Assembly (NCBI GenBank): GCA_027308685.1
Contig: DAIDEE010000042.1
Coordinates: 62,001 to 126,000, forward strand
Direction: 5' to 3'
Source: Acidocella sp.
GTDB taxonomy: Bacteria > Pseudomonadota > Alphaproteobacteria > Acetobacterales > Acetobacteraceae
Length of the DNA stretch: 64,000 nt
A model generated the notes under the pieces. That model saw only the letters and a list, made by a program, of their open reading frames with translations. It did not search any database and was not told the origin of the DNA. How positions within the stretch are numbered: position 1 is the first letter of the stretch; the number at the start of each line of letters is the position of its first letter. A program made the translations under genes and the position numbers. Below are positions 53,831 through 63,105 of the stretch, in pieces.

Positions 53831-55342
53831 ATGTTGCAGATCGCCTTCGCCAAAGCCGTGTTGCCTAAATCCGGTGTGCTGGTCGTACCCGTCGCGGACG
53901 GCGGGGCGCTTGAGGGCCTGGCCGCAGCGCTTGATAAAGCGCTAGGCGGCGGTCTCGGCCGCGCCATGGAGGCGGCGAGCTTCACCGGCAAAAAAGGTCA
54001 GTCGGCCAGCTTGCTGGCTCCTGGTGCCGGGTTGAAGCGCGTGCTGCTGATGGGTATTGGCAAGGCTGACGGTTTCACTGCCAAACTGGCGGAAGAGTTC
54101 GGCGGCTCGGCACAGGCCGCTGTGGTGAAGGAAACTGAAGCCACGGTGCTGGCCGATAAACTTACTCCTGAACTGGCAGCGCATGTTGGTCTCGGAGCGC
54201 GGTTGCGCTCCTACCGGTTCGACAAATACCGCACCACCGAGAAGGAAGACGAAAAGCCCAAATTAGCCAGCTTTAAAATCCTTGGCGCCTCGGCGGTAAA
54301 GTCTGAAGCTGCTTACGCACCCTTGGCGGCGGTGGCCGAAGGCGTGGAGCTAACCCGCAATCTGGTCACCGAGCCCGCCAATGAGCTTTACCCGGAGGAA
54401 TTTGCCAAACGAACAGAGGCACTGAAAAAACTCGGTATCAAGGTGGAGATATTCGACAAAAAGGACCTCGAAAAGCTCGGCTTCGGCTCGCTGCTCTGTG
54501 TTGGCTGGGGCAGTGCCCGGGAGTCCCGCATGGTGGTGATGCAGTGGTTTGGCGCCTCGGGCAGCAGCAATACCGAAAGCAAAAAAACCAAGAAGCTGAA
54601 AGACCCGATCGCCTTCATCGGCAAGGGCGTGACCTTTGACACCGGCGGCATTTCCATCAAGCCCGCCGCCGGCATGGAAGACATGAAATGGGACATGGCA
54701 GGTGCCGGCACCGTCACCGGCTTGATGGCGGCTTTAGCTGGACGCAAGGCCAAGGTGGATGCGGTGGGGCTGATCGGGTTGGTCGAAAACATGCCCTCCG
54801 GCACCGCCATCCGGCCAGGCGATGTGGTGAAGTCATACTCGGGCCAGACGATTGAGGTGCTGAACACCGACGCCGAAGGTCGTTTGGTGCTGGCCGATGT
54901 GCTGTATTATGCGCAGGAACGTTTTGCACCGAAATACATGGTGAATTTGGCCACCCTGACCGGCGCCATCATCGTCGGGCTGGGTCATGAATATGCCGGA
55001 CTGTTCAGCAACAACGATGAATTGGTGGAGAAATTGCTAGCCGCAGGCAAAGCTACCGGTGAGGGGCTTTGGCGGATGCCGCTGGCCCCCTTGGGCGAGA
55101 GCTATGACAAAAACCTCAATTCTGACATCGCTGACGTGAAAAACATTGGCGGCGGCCGGGCAGGTGGTTCGATTACCGCCGCGCAATTCCTGCAGCGCTT
55201 TGTCAACGGCAAGCCATGGGCGCATCTGGACATCGCCGGCATGGCCTGGGCCGGTAAGGACACCGCCACCACGCCTAAAGGTGCCACCGCCTTTGGCGTG
55301 CGGTTGTTGGACCAACTGGTCCGCGATAATTTCGAGGTTTGA
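53831..55342 (+). CDS. pepA: leucyl aminopeptidase (M17)
   Basis: 503 residues from ATG 53831, which has GGAG 7 bp upstream. C-terminal catalytic domain with VTFDTGGISIKPAAGMEDMKWDMAGA near 264-290 (Lys/Asp metal and substrate residues) and the M17 signature NTDAEGRLVLADVL near 343-356. Cytosolic two-zinc or manganese hexamer removing N-terminal residues. The N-terminal domain is as in PepA. Its stop lies 8 bp before the next gene. Confidence 0.95.
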   Translation: MLQIAFAKAVLPKSGVLVVPVADGGALEGLAAALDKALGGGLGRAMEAASFTGKKGQSASLLAPGAGLKRVLLMGIGKADGFTAKLAEEFGGSAQAAVVKETEATVLADKLTPELAAHVGLGARLRSYRFDKYRTTEKEDEKPKLASFKILGASAVKSEAAYAPLAAVAEGVELTRNLVTEPANELYPEEFAKRTEALKKLGIKVEIFDKKDLEKLGFGSLLCVGWGSARESRMVVMQWFGASGSSNTESKKTKKLKDPIAFIGKGVTFDTGGISIKPAAGMEDMKWDMAGAGTVTGLMAALAGRKAKVDAVGLIGLVENMPSGTAIRPGDVVKSYSGQTIEVLNTDAEGRLVLADVLYYAQERFAPKYMVNLATLTGAIIVGLGHEYAGLFSNNDELVEKLLAAGKATGEGLWRMPLAPLGESYDKNLNSDIADVKNIGGGRAGGSITAAQFLQRFVNGKPWAHLDIAGMAWAGKDTATTPKGATAFGVRLLDQLVRDNFEV

Positions 55343-55350
55343 AGCCGCTA

Positions 55351-56313
55351 ATGTTGGATACATACGGTGGATTTTGTCTGGCCATTCATGGCGGGGCGGG
55401 CACTGTCCCCGTCGCCGCACTGAAGGGAGCGGCCGCTGAGGCATATCATGCGGCATTGAGAACCGCGCTCAAGGCGGGATGGACGGTGTTGAACCAAGGT
55501 GGCCCGGCGGTTGACGCCGTGGCTGCCGCCGTGGTGGAGCTTGAAAACGACGCGCTGTTCAATGCCGCGCGTGGTGCGGTATTCACCAGCGCTGGCCAGC
55601 TCGAAATGGATGCCGCCATTATGAATGGCGCCGACCGAGCCGCCGGGGCCCTGGCTGGAATTTGTGGTCCAAAGAATCCGATACTGGCAGCCCGCGCGGT
55701 GATGGAAAAATCTGGCACGGTGTTCATGATCGGCACCGCGGCCGAAGCTTTTTTGCGGACCGAAAACATTCAATTCATGCCAACTGATTATTTCGTCACC
55801 CCCCGGCGGTTGGAGGCGCTACACCTGGAGCTTACCCGCCGTGCGGCCGGTATGCCGGATACCCGCTCTGACGCTGACCGGCATGGCACGGTAGGGGCGG
55901 TGGCGCGCGATGCCGCCGGAAACGTGGCCGCCGGCACCTCAACCGGCGGCATGACCGCCAAGCGCCCAGGCCGGGTGGGCGATACGCCCGTAATCGGGGC
56001 GGGCACTTTTGCCGATAACGCCACCTGTGCAGTCTCCACCACTGGCACGGGCGAAGTGTTTATCCGCTTCACCGCCGCCGCCGACATTGCCGCGCGGATT
56101 CGTTATGCCGGGCAGAATCTGGAGCAGGCCGCAGGCGATGTGATCGCCGAGTTATCCGCCCATGGCGGCGACGGCGGGCTGATCGCCGTCGGGGCTACGG
56201 GCGCGCCAGTGCTGCCATTCAATTCATCGGGAATGTATCGCGGCTTTGTTGGTGTGGATGGGGTGCTGAGCACCGCCATCCACCGCGAGGCTTTCAGGCA
56301 GGTTTGCCAGTGA
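55351..56313 (+). CDS. iaaA: isoaspartyl peptidase/L-asparaginase
   Basis: 320 residues from ATG 55351 (GAAG upstream); a TTG 12 bp earlier is less likely. N-terminal nucleophile hydrolase of the plant-type asparaginase family: LAIHGGAGTV near 10-19, FNAARGAVFT near 70-79, and the self-cleavage site before T180 in DRHGTVGAVA; GTSTGGMTAK follows. It hydrolyses beta-aspartyl peptides. It forms an operon with pepA. Its last 20 bp overlap the convergent enoyl-CoA hydratase gene. Confidence 0.9.
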   Translation: MLDTYGGFCLAIHGGAGTVPVAALKGAAAEAYHAALRTALKAGWTVLNQGGPAVDAVAAAVVELENDALFNAARGAVFTSAGQLEMDAAIMNGADRAAGALAGICGPKNPILAARAVMEKSGTVFMIGTAAEAFLRTENIQFMPTDYFVTPRRLEALHLELTRRAAGMPDTRSDADRHGTVGAVARDAAGNVAAGTSTGGMTAKRPGRVGDTPVIGAGTFADNATCAVSTTGTGEVFIRFTAAADIAARIRYAGQNLEQAAGDVIAELSAHGGDGGLIAVGATGAPVLPFNSSGMYRGFVGVDGVLSTAIHREAFRQVCQ

Positions 56314-57079
56314 ACACCGCCGGGCGCTTTTCGACGAAGGCTTTTACCCCTTCGGCAAAATCGGGCGTATAGCCCATTTTACGCTGTAAATCGCGCTCCA
56401 GGTCGAGTTGCGCATCGAGCGTGTTGTTGGCCGAGGCGTTGAACGCGGCCTTCATCGCAGCCAGAGCTTGCGTAGGCTTGGCGGCCAGGGCAGCAGCCAG
56501 GGCCAGCGCGTCCTCGGCAAAACTGGCATCCTCAAATAATTTATAAACCAGGCCAAACTTCTCAGCCTCCGCGGCGGTGAGCGTCTCGCCCAGCATCGCC
56601 ATGGCGCGGGCACGGGTGTCGCCAATCAGGCGTGGCAGGAAATAAGTGCCCCCGGCGTCGGGCATCAGGCCAATCCGAATGAACCCCTGAGCGAACGTGG
56701 CGGATTTGGCGGCGACGATAATGTCGCCAGCGAGCGCTAAATTCATGCCGGCACCGGTGGCGATGCCGTTTACGGCGCAGACAATCGGCTTCGGGCAGGC
56801 CCGCATCCGGCGCACCAGTGGGTTGTAATCCGCATCAATACTTGCGCCGAGGTCACGCATCCCCCCCGCTAGCCCTTGCATCAAGTCCGCCCCGGCACAG
56901 AAGCCCCGGCCAGCGCCGGTCAGCAGTACGGCGCGAATACCATCGTCGGCCTCGATCTTGCTAAAAGCCTGGCGCAACCCCTCGTGAATGTCACCATTCA
57001 GGGCATTCAGACGTTCAGGGCGGTTGAGCGTGATGATACCAACAGCACTTTTGACTTCGAATAATACAGCTTCGGACAT
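56294..57079 (-). CDS. enoyl-CoA hydratase/isomerase (PaaG-like)
   Basis: 261 residues, crotonase fold. ITLNRPERLNALN near 16-28, GAGRGFCAGADL near 55-66 (oxyanion), NGIATGAGMNLALAGDIIVAA near 104-124 and FIRIGLMPDAGGTYFLPRLIG near 132-152. The GLMPDAGGTYFLPR stretch is typical of PaaG, which isomerises the ring-epoxide of phenylacetyl-CoA. No other paa gene is nearby, so a generic enoyl-CoA isomerase or hydratase is also possible. AAAGGAA precedes the ATG. Confidence 0.85.
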   Translation of the reverse strand: MSEAVLFEVKSAVGIITLNRPERLNALNGDIHEGLRQAFSKIEADDGIRAVLLTGAGRGFCAGADLMQGLAGGMRDLGASIDADYNPLVRRMRACPKPIVCAVNGIATGAGMNLALAGDIIVAAKSATFAQGFIRIGLMPDAGGTYFLPRLIGDTRARAMAMLGETLTAAEAEKFGLVYKLFEDASFAEDALALAAALAAKPTQALAAMKAAFNASANNTLDAQLDLERDLQRKMGYTPDFAEGVKAFVEKRPAVFTGKPA

Positions 57080-57216
57080 TTCCCGGTTCCTTTAACGTTT
57101 ACGTCAACCTGCCAGAGGGTTGGTGCTTTAGCAAGGCAGGATTGGCCCTAACCCGCTTGCGGCATAGTGCATTTGGCTCTACCCGGAGCATCCTTTATAT
57201 TTTTGGAGTTGTTGCC

Positions 57217-58248
57217 ATGTCGTTCAGGGTTGCGGTTGTCGGTGCCACGGGTGCAGTGGGACGCGAGATCCTGAAAACACTCTCAGAGCGTAACTTCCCG
57301 ATCTCCGAGATCGCGGCTGTGGCGTCTGGCCGTTCAGCCGGCTCCCAGGTGTCGTTTGGCGAGGACCGCGTGCTGACCGTCAGGAATCTCGACAAATTCG
57401 ATTTCACCGGCTGGGACATCGCCTTGTTTTCACCAGGTGCTTCGGTCTCGGCCGTCCACGCTCCGCGTGCGGCGGCGGCTGGTTGCGTGGTGATCGACAA
57501 TACCTCGCATTTCCGCATGGACCCTGAAATTCCGCTGGTGGTGCCGGAAGTCAACCCCGAGGCGCTGAAGGGTTTTGCCAAGCGCAACATCATTGCTAAT
57601 CCAAATTGTTCAACCATTCAAATGGTGGTGGCATTGAAGCCATTGCACGATAAATTCAGAGTTAAACGGGTGGTGGTTTCAACCTATCAGTCAGTCTCCG
57701 GTGCCGGCAAGGAAGGCATGGATGAACTATTGGCGAACACCAAAGTGCATTATGTTCACGATAAAAACCCGCCGCAGATTTTCCAAAAGGACATCGCCTT
57801 CAACGTGATCCCGCAGATCGACGTGTTCATGGAAGATGGTGCCACCAAGGAAGAATGGAAAATGGCGGTTGAGACCAAAAAAATTCTCGACCCCAGCATC
57901 GCGGTGATGGCCACCTGCGTGCGCGTGCCGGTGTTCATCGGCCATGCTGAGGCCGTGCATGTGGAGTTTGAAAATCCGATCACTGTAAATGAGGCTCGCG
58001 CGGCACTGCGCCATGCGCCAGGCGTGACTGTGCATGATACGCGCGAAGACGGTGGCTATATCACCCCCGCTGAGTCCCAGGGCGAGGATGCGGTGTATGT
58101 CTCGCGCATTCGGGTTGACCACACCGTGCCGCATGGTCTGGCTTTTTGGTGCGTCTCAGACAATCTCCGCAAAGGCGCGGCACTGAATGCAGTGCAGATC
58201 GCCGAAGTGCTGGTGGCGCAAAATCTGTTGGCCAAACAGGCGGCTTAA
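57217..58248 (+). CDS. asd: aspartate-semialdehyde dehydrogenase
   Basis: 343 residues from ATG 57217 (TTGGAG upstream); 25 upstream codons in the open frame are non-family. NADP loop VAVVGATGAVGREIL near 5-19, active-site C131 in ANPNCSTIQMV, and a His/Arg set in RVPVFIGHAEAVHVEF near 233-248. It makes aspartate semialdehyde for lysine, threonine and methionine synthesis. Its stop overlaps the convergent flgN-like gene by 4 bp. Confidence 0.96.
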   Translation: MSFRVAVVGATGAVGREILKTLSERNFPISEIAAVASGRSAGSQVSFGEDRVLTVRNLDKFDFTGWDIALFSPGASVSAVHAPRAAAAGCVVIDNTSHFRMDPEIPLVVPEVNPEALKGFAKRNIIANPNCSTIQMVVALKPLHDKFRVKRVVVSTYQSVSGAGKEGMDELLANTKVHYVHDKNPPQIFQKDIAFNVIPQIDVFMEDGATKEEWKMAVETKKILDPSIAVMATCVRVPVFIGHAEAVHVEFENPITVNEARAALRHAPGVTVHDTREDGGYITPAESQGEDAVYVSRIRVDHTVPHGLAFWCVSDNLRKGAALNAVQIAEVLVAQNLLAKQAA

Positions 58249-58709
58249 GCCTCGGCGATCAGACGGCCGTTTTCCTGAATTCCCAGTGATTGCAGGGATT
58301 TCAGGGCGTTATTAATGCCGCGGTTCAGTTGCACAGCGCGGCGGTTGGCATCCACTGATCGCTTGGCGAAGCGCGCGAGAGCATGGCGCAATGAATCCAC
58401 CAAGGAAGCCGCGTCGTCTTGTTCAGCCATCCGCAGTTGTGCGGCCGCGGCTTGCAAGGTTCCGGCGCCGAGTGACTCCACGGCTTTGGTAATGTCGGCG
58501 AAGGCCGGCGAGGCGGCTTTTAAAGCAGTTTCGATGGCGTTGGCGGCGTCGGCAATCTCGTGGGGTTTGCCGGTGAGCATCAGATCATTGAGAGCTTGCA
58601 GTTTCTGGCTGATGTCCTCGACGATTCCAAGCCCATATCCCAACGTTTTAGTAACTTTCTGACTATCCTGAGCTGATAGCACGCGGATCCACTGTGCGTC
58701 CTCGCTCAT
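58245..58709 (-). CDS. flgN: probable flagellar chaperone FlgN
   Basis: 154 residues, almost wholly alpha-helical, with heptad-like hydrophobic spacing (SQKLQALNDLMLTGK near 34-48, and a C-terminal ALARFAKRSVDANRRAVQLNRGINNALKSL). FlgN proteins are poorly conserved. The call rests on helix content, size and its place directly after flgM, with a 4-bp overlap. FlgN guards the hook-filament junction proteins in the cytosol. Confidence 0.55.
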   Translation of the reverse strand: MSEDAQWIRVLSAQDSQKVTKTLGYGLGIVEDISQKLQALNDLMLTGKPHEIADAANAIETALKAASPAFADITKAVESLGAGTLQAAAAQLRMAEQDDAASLVDSLRHALARFAKRSVDANRRAVQLNRGINNALKSLQSLGIQENGRLIAEA

Positions 58710-59020
58710 GAGGTTTTATCCTTGAGTGCTGCGGCCATAGCGTTGGCGAGATTTTCTGGCGTGATATTATAAGTACCGTTCTGGATGCTACTACGTATTT
58801 GCATCACAGCCGCTGTGTTCACCCCTGTCGCCGTGCGGGCGGCACCAAGCAATTGGGTGGTGATTTGCGCACCGGCGCTTACGGTCACCGCCTCGCTGGT
58901 TGCCGCCAACTGGCCGGTGTTGGGTGCGGTGGCTGGGCGGCCGTTATTGGCAGTATTCGTGCTCACTGGCGCGTTGCTGATCGCTTGGTTGGACAAGCCG
59001 GTATTAATAACATTTGTCAT
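58706..59020 (-). CDS. flgM: anti-sigma-28 factor FlgM
   Basis: 104 residues. The C-terminal part, VMQIRSSIQNGTYNITPENLANAMAAAL (about 71-98, split into two helices), has the FlgM pattern of a helix, a GTY turn and a final helix that holds the flagellar sigma factor. The N-terminal half is Asn/Thr/Ala-rich and likely disordered. It overlaps fliS and flgN-like by 4 bp each. Confidence 0.75.
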   Translation of the reverse strand: MTNVINTGLSNQAISNAPVSTNTANNGRPATAPNTGQLAATSEAVTVSAGAQITTQLLGAARTATGVNTAAVMQIRSSIQNGTYNITPENLANAMAAALKDKTS

Positions 59021-59406
59021 GCGGCCCGTTCACTCTCAAGGCTCTGCAGCATCTGGCGATCCAGTGCGGCCAAAGCAACGTCATATTCATCAAGTGCTAC
59101 CAGATCATCGTTGATATTAGCGCGCAACAAGGTCTCGCGCAGTGCCGCGTAAATGGACATCAACGCCGGGCCAAGGGTGCTGCCTTCGTTGGTTTCCAAA
59201 ATACCAGTCAGCAAAGTCAGTAATTCATCGGCCCGGCGGATCATCTCGGCCTTTTCCAAAAAATTTCCATCAACGATCGCAATTTTTGCTTTGCGCCCAT
59301 AGAGGCGAAGGCCGCGCCAACCGGGGCGGAGCCAATTCACGCCAGGCAAGCCGTCAAACATGCTGGCATGGTAACCTACTAACATCGGCACGCTCATGAC
59401 ATTCAT
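59017..59406 (-). CDS. fliS: flagellin export chaperone FliS-like
   Basis: 129 residues. After an unusual leader, the helical body LRLYGRKAKIAIVDGNFLEKAEMIRRADELLTLLTGIL (about 33-70, given in part) and a following LMSIYAALRETLLRANINDDLVALDEYDVALAALD region match FliS, including the conserved position between fliD and flgM. It binds newly made flagellin C-terminus. Start ATG overlaps the fliD stop (ATGA); ATG 59397 is an alternative. Confidence 0.75.
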   Translation of the reverse strand: MNVMSVPMLVGYHASMFDGLPGVNWLRPGWRGLRLYGRKAKIAIVDGNFLEKAEMIRRADELLTLLTGILETNEGSTLGPALMSIYAALRETLLRANINDDLVALDEYDVALAALDRQMLQSLESERAA

Positions 59407-60806
59407 CCTTTGCTCGTGCTGCCGGAGCTGCTGAAGATACTCAAATAGGCTTGTGTTGTTGAGGCTGTCGTTGCGGCGGCTTCCGCGGCTGCATATTGCT
59501 GAATGAGAATTTGTAGCTCGTTATTATTCGTCAGAGCAATCTGGCTGGCCTCACTGGTAAGTGATGTCACCTGATTTTGTAGTGACGTGGTTTGAGCGCT
59601 GATGCTGCCTTTGTTCGAGCCAGCAGCGGTGCCGGTGCTGGTACTTGCGCCGCTGCCAATCGCGCTGGTCGTCACGATGTTGAGAGCTTTGTATATCTGC
59701 GTGACCAAAGCAGCCACCCCTTTCGGGTTGGCGGCATAGGCGGTGGCGAATGTGCCGCTGTTAAATGCCACTGCACCAGTACTGCTAACCGTAAGGCCAA
59801 CAGAGTTGGAAGTAACACCACTGGCAGCAGCACCGGTTACCGCCGTGAGCAATTGGTTTGAAAGGTCGGAAGCTGCAAAATTACCAAGCAGTGGGCCGGC
59901 TTTGGCTGAGGAGGCTGTTGCAGCGTTGGCAGACGACGCCGCCACGTAAGCCGTTTGCTTGGCGATGGCAGCGATGGCGGTATTCAGACTGGTGGCCACT
60001 GAATCCAACGCGCCCGCCACGCCGCCAGGCGACGAACCTACGGTTACTTTGGTACTGCCAGATGCCGCAAGATTGATGGTGACACCTGAAACTGCGGTGG
60101 TCAGGGTGTTGGTGGCGTTGGAAACCGGCACGCCGTTGATTTTTAGCGTCGCACTGCTGGCGGCCTGGGCCAGCGTGAAGTTACCGCTGGTTGTTGAACT
60201 TGCAGGTGAATAGCTAAATTTCGTTAAGCCTCCGGTTCCTGCCACCGTGAAGGACTGGCTACCCCCGGTGGCGCTGCTCTGCAGGACCAGCCGTGAACCG
60301 CCGGTGCCACCGATGATGCTGGCTTTGACGCCCCCTGCGAGTTTATTGATCGCCTGCGCAATGCCATTGAGTGAAGCGCTACCGACAGCCACCGGTACCT
60401 GCTCGGTCTTTCCTGATTTGAGCGTAATGGTCAGCGAGCCACCCGCGCTCAACAGCGATGAGGCCGAAGTCTGCGCCGCGGAATATATTTCCTGCTGTTT
60501 GGCCAGCGTTATGTTGGTAAGATTATACTGCCCGGTCTGCGATGTATTGGTGGCCGTAGCGGTTGCGATTGTAGTGGCAGAACTGGTGGCGGAGCGATTG
60601 GTGATGCTTGCTACATCCTTGATACCCGCCAGTGAGCTGGACAGCGACGATACGGTTCCCTGAATGGTGCTCCAAGCCGATATGCTGGTTTTTTCAGCGT
60701 TAACTTGCGCTTGCAACTGCGTAATCGGCTTTTGCAGGCGTGCTTGCACCGCTGCCAATTGCGAGTTGATCTGACTGGAGCCGAGGGAGGAGACTGTGCC
60801 GCTCAT
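59403..60806 (-). CDS. fliD: flagellar cap protein FliD
   Basis: 467 residues. N-terminal helical region (LAAVQARLQKPITQLQAQ near 18-35; SAWSTIQGTVSSL near 43-55), a Ser/Thr/Ala-rich middle with SLNGIAQAINKLAGGVKASIIG near 142-165, and a C-terminal coiled coil (TSLQNQVTSLTSEASQI). It caps the filament and folds flagellin. Codon use is Gly/Ala/Ser rich like fliC. A terminator lies upstream between fliC and fliD, so fliD probably has its own start of transcription. Confidence 0.85.
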   Translation of the reverse strand: MSGTVSSLGSSQINSQLAAVQARLQKPITQLQAQVNAEKTSISAWSTIQGTVSSLSSSLAGIKDVASITNRSATSSATTIATATATNTSQTGQYNLTNITLAKQQEIYSAAQTSASSLLSAGGSLTITLKSGKTEQVPVAVGSASLNGIAQAINKLAGGVKASIIGGTGGSRLVLQSSATGGSQSFTVAGTGGLTKFSYSPASSTTSGNFTLAQAASSATLKINGVPVSNATNTLTTAVSGVTINLAASGSTKVTVGSSPGGVAGALDSVATSLNTAIAAIAKQTAYVAASSANAATASSAKAGPLLGNFAASDLSNQLLTAVTGAAASGVTSNSVGLTVSSTGAVAFNSGTFATAYAANPKGVAALVTQIYKALNIVTTSAIGSGASTSTGTAAGSNKGSISAQTTSLQNQVTSLTSEASQIALTNNNELQILIQQYAAAEAAATTASTTQAYLSIFSSSGSTSKG

Positions 60807-60836
60807 GGTAAAGCCCGTTCAAAAATAAAGGGAAAG

Positions 60837-60864
60837 CACCGGCCAGGAGGAACCCTGGCCGGTG
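60837..60864 (-). terminator. intrinsic terminator after fliC
   Basis: An 11-bp perfect stem, CACCGGCCAGG at 60837-60847 and CCTGGCCGGTG at 60854-60864, loop of 6. On the minus strand it is followed by CTTTCCCTTTATTTTTG. It lies 12 bp after the fliC stop. Confidence 0.8.
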
Positions 60865-60875
60865 ATAGGCACGAA

Positions 60876-62333
60876 TTATGGCAGCAGTGAGAGGAACGAT
60901 TGTTGCAAGGTGGTGGAGCTTTTTAACGCCGCCACACCTGCCTGCGCCTGAATTTGCGCCTGGGTAAGCTGGTTGCTCACCTGTGGAATGTTGGCATCCT
61001 GCACCACGCCCAGCGCATTGGTGATATTCTGGCTGGTGGTGTTCAGGTTGTTGATGTTGGCCTGTAACCGTTGCTGGACCGCACCCAACTGGCCGCCTTG
61101 GTTGTTCAGGCCTTGCAGCGCGAACTTCACCACATTGATGGCGGTATTAGCGCCGGCAACAGTGCTGACATTGATGGCCGACAGTGAGGTGAGGGTGGAA
61201 GCGTTGTTGAGGCCGATATTGGCCGTGCCGCCCACACTGAAGGCAGCGCTGGATTGCAACTGCACCTGACCCTGCACAACACCCGAGGCCGCACCAGTTT
61301 TAAGAACCTGTGGCGTGGTGCCTCCGGTTGCCAGAGAGCCGGACGACACGCCGGTAATGCTGATGTTATTGCCCTGAGACTGGGTCAACGTCACTTTCGT
61401 GCCGGCTGAGTTCAACGTAGCGGTAATGCCGCTGGTGGCGGTGTTACCGTTGATCTGCGAGGCGAGCGCCGCCGCGCTCTGGGCATTGATAGTTTGCGAA
61501 TTGCCACTGCCCTGCAGGGCAAACTGGAAGCCACCGCCGGTACCTGCGGTCAGCGACAACGTAATTGACGTGCTGGCCTGAGCTGCCACGCCGGTGCTGC
61601 CGGTGGAGAGATTAACTGCCGCCGCGATGGATTTCGCCGACTCCGCCGCTGTGATAGTAGCACTGCCGGTATTGCCGCTGTTGCTGGTCACTTTTAATGC
61701 GCCGGCCGTGTAAGCCGTCGCAGCTGTACCAACGGTTAGCGCGCCGCTGGCCGCCGAGGCATTGTTGGCGGAATTGAACACGCCGGTGGTGCCGAATTTA
61801 GCAGTCGAGGCGTTCAATCCGATGGCGCCGGCACCAGTATTTCCGATGGAAAGATTGATAGTCTGGCCTTCATTGGCGCCCACCTGGAACTGCACGCCAC
61901 TGAATGAGCCATTGAGCAGGTTAATGTTGTTGAACTGGGTTTGGTTGGCGATGGTAGAAACCTGGCCGGTTAACTGACTAACCACGTTTTGCAGAGACTG
62001 CGCTTCCTGCGGGGTTTGCGTGCCGTTGGCCGCCTGCACCGCAATTGAGTTGAGCTGCTGCACCACGCCGATCTGCTGCTGTAGCGCGCCCTGGGCGGTC
62101 TGTAACAGGCTAACACCCTGATTAGCGTTGGAGATGGCTTGCGTAAGGCCGTTCAACTGAGACGTGAAGCCCTGAGCGGTGATGTAACCAGCCGGATTGT
62201 CAGCCGGGGAGTTGATCGACAGACCACTGGAAAGCTGTGACTGCAACGAACTATTGGTACGCGACGTGTTGCTGATGGATTGCAGAGCGCTAAGAGCGCC
62301 TTGGTTGGTAAGAATAGAACCGACGGCTGACAT
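60876..62333 (-). CDS. fliC: flagellin
   Basis: 485 residues from ATG 62333, with AAGGAG 7 bp upstream. N-terminal D0/D1 (SILTNQGALSALQSISNTSRTNSSLQSQLSSGLSINSPADNPAGY near 6-50, given in part) and C-terminal D1/D0 (LGVVQDANIPQVSNQLTQAQIQAQAGVAAL) are conserved. The central domain (about 185-400) is Thr/Ser/Ala-rich and variable. It is the main filament subunit. No clear sigma28 box was found in the 100 bp upstream. Confidence 0.95.
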   Translation of the reverse strand: MSAVGSILTNQGALSALQSISNTSRTNSSLQSQLSSGLSINSPADNPAGYITAQGFTSQLNGLTQAISNANQGVSLLQTAQGALQQQIGVVQQLNSIAVQAANGTQTPQEAQSLQNVVSQLTGQVSTIANQTQFNNINLLNGSFSGVQFQVGANEGQTINLSIGNTGAGAIGLNASTAKFGTTGVFNSANNASAASGALTVGTAATAYTAGALKVTSNSGNTGSATITAAESAKSIAAAVNLSTGSTGVAAQASTSITLSLTAGTGGGFQFALQGSGNSQTINAQSAAALASQINGNTATSGITATLNSAGTKVTLTQSQGNNISITGVSSGSLATGGTTPQVLKTGAASGVVQGQVQLQSSAAFSVGGTANIGLNNASTLTSLSAINVSTVAGANTAINVVKFALQGLNNQGGQLGAVQQRLQANINNLNTTSQNITNALGVVQDANIPQVSNQLTQAQIQAQAGVAALKSSTTLQQSFLSLLP

Positions 62334-62433
62334 ATGAAACTCCTTGGTTGAGGTTGCCGTACCCATTCATTCGCTTTTTCAGGCCAAAGTTTTCCTGCTG
62401 AGCTCAGTTTTTTGTTTTTATTTTTTGGAAGCC

Positions 62434-63105
62434 CTAAAAAGCCAAGTTGACCACTGGGCCAGATGGCGTCACCAAAGCCGGAAAATGCTTGCCGGTACTC
62501 GGGTTGGTGAGCAATATCGTATCTCCCACCCGGCCCGCCTGGGTGGCGATGGCGGTGAGAGACACCTGTACATTGCCGCTTATGATATTGACGGCCACGG
62601 CCTGTCCGGCATGAACGATGACGGGCTGCGCGATATTTCCGGTGGTTAAAATAGTCCCGGCTGGTAAATTCATCATGGCCGTCGCGCCGGTCAAAGCCTC
62701 AGCGGTATAAAAAATTTGCCGCCCGGCGTATGATAAAACCGGCTCAGACTGCATTTGAATATCAGCTGGTAGCAAGGTTTGGCCGGCTGCTATAACCCGG
62801 GCCGTAACCGCAATCGTGGCGTACTCTGAAACCGTGACCGCGACATACAAAGTCCAGACCGGCGAGGAACAATGCACGGCCGCTTGTTCAAATGGTGCCA
62901 GGCCCGTGACACTCACGGTCAATGTTTCCGCGCAGGATTGCATGAATGCGGCACCCTCAACCGGGCCGAGGGTAATGGTGCTGTTGCCAGTGCTAGCCAA
63001 TGCCTGCCGGATTGCGCTTGCAACGGCGTTTGGGTCTTGTGGTGTTGCATGGGCGGGCGTCGATGCAAGCAGCAGACCAACCAGCGATGCCCAGATAATC
63101 CTCAT
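62434..63105 (-). CDS. flgA: flagellar P-ring chaperone FlgA
   Basis: 223 residues from ATG 63105; its start overlaps the upstream gene stop by 4 bp. Signal peptide MRIIWASLVGLLLASTPAHA. The C-terminal SAF-like part shows TARVIAAGQTLLPADIQMQ near 118-136, AVNIISGNVQVSLTAIATQAGRVGDTILLTNPSTGK near 170-207 (in part), typical of FlgA. It helps assemble the P ring in the periplasm. Confidence 0.88.
   Translation of the reverse strand: MRIIWASLVGLLLASTPAHATPQDPNAVASAIRQALASTGNSTITLGPVEGAAFMQSCAETLTVSVTGLAPFEQAAVHCSSPVWTLYVAVTVSEYATIAVTARVIAAGQTLLPADIQMQSEPVLSYAGRQIFYTAEALTGATAMMNLPAGTILTTGNIAQPVIVHAGQAVAVNIISGNVQVSLTAIATQAGRVGDTILLTNPSTGKHFPALVTPSGPVVNLAF

Noticed and set aside
62334-62433. Sigma54 or sigma28 promoter before fliC
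   Set aside because: A TGGCC...GC string exists on the minus strand but its spacing is one base short of the sigma54 pattern, and no GCCGATAA-like box was found.
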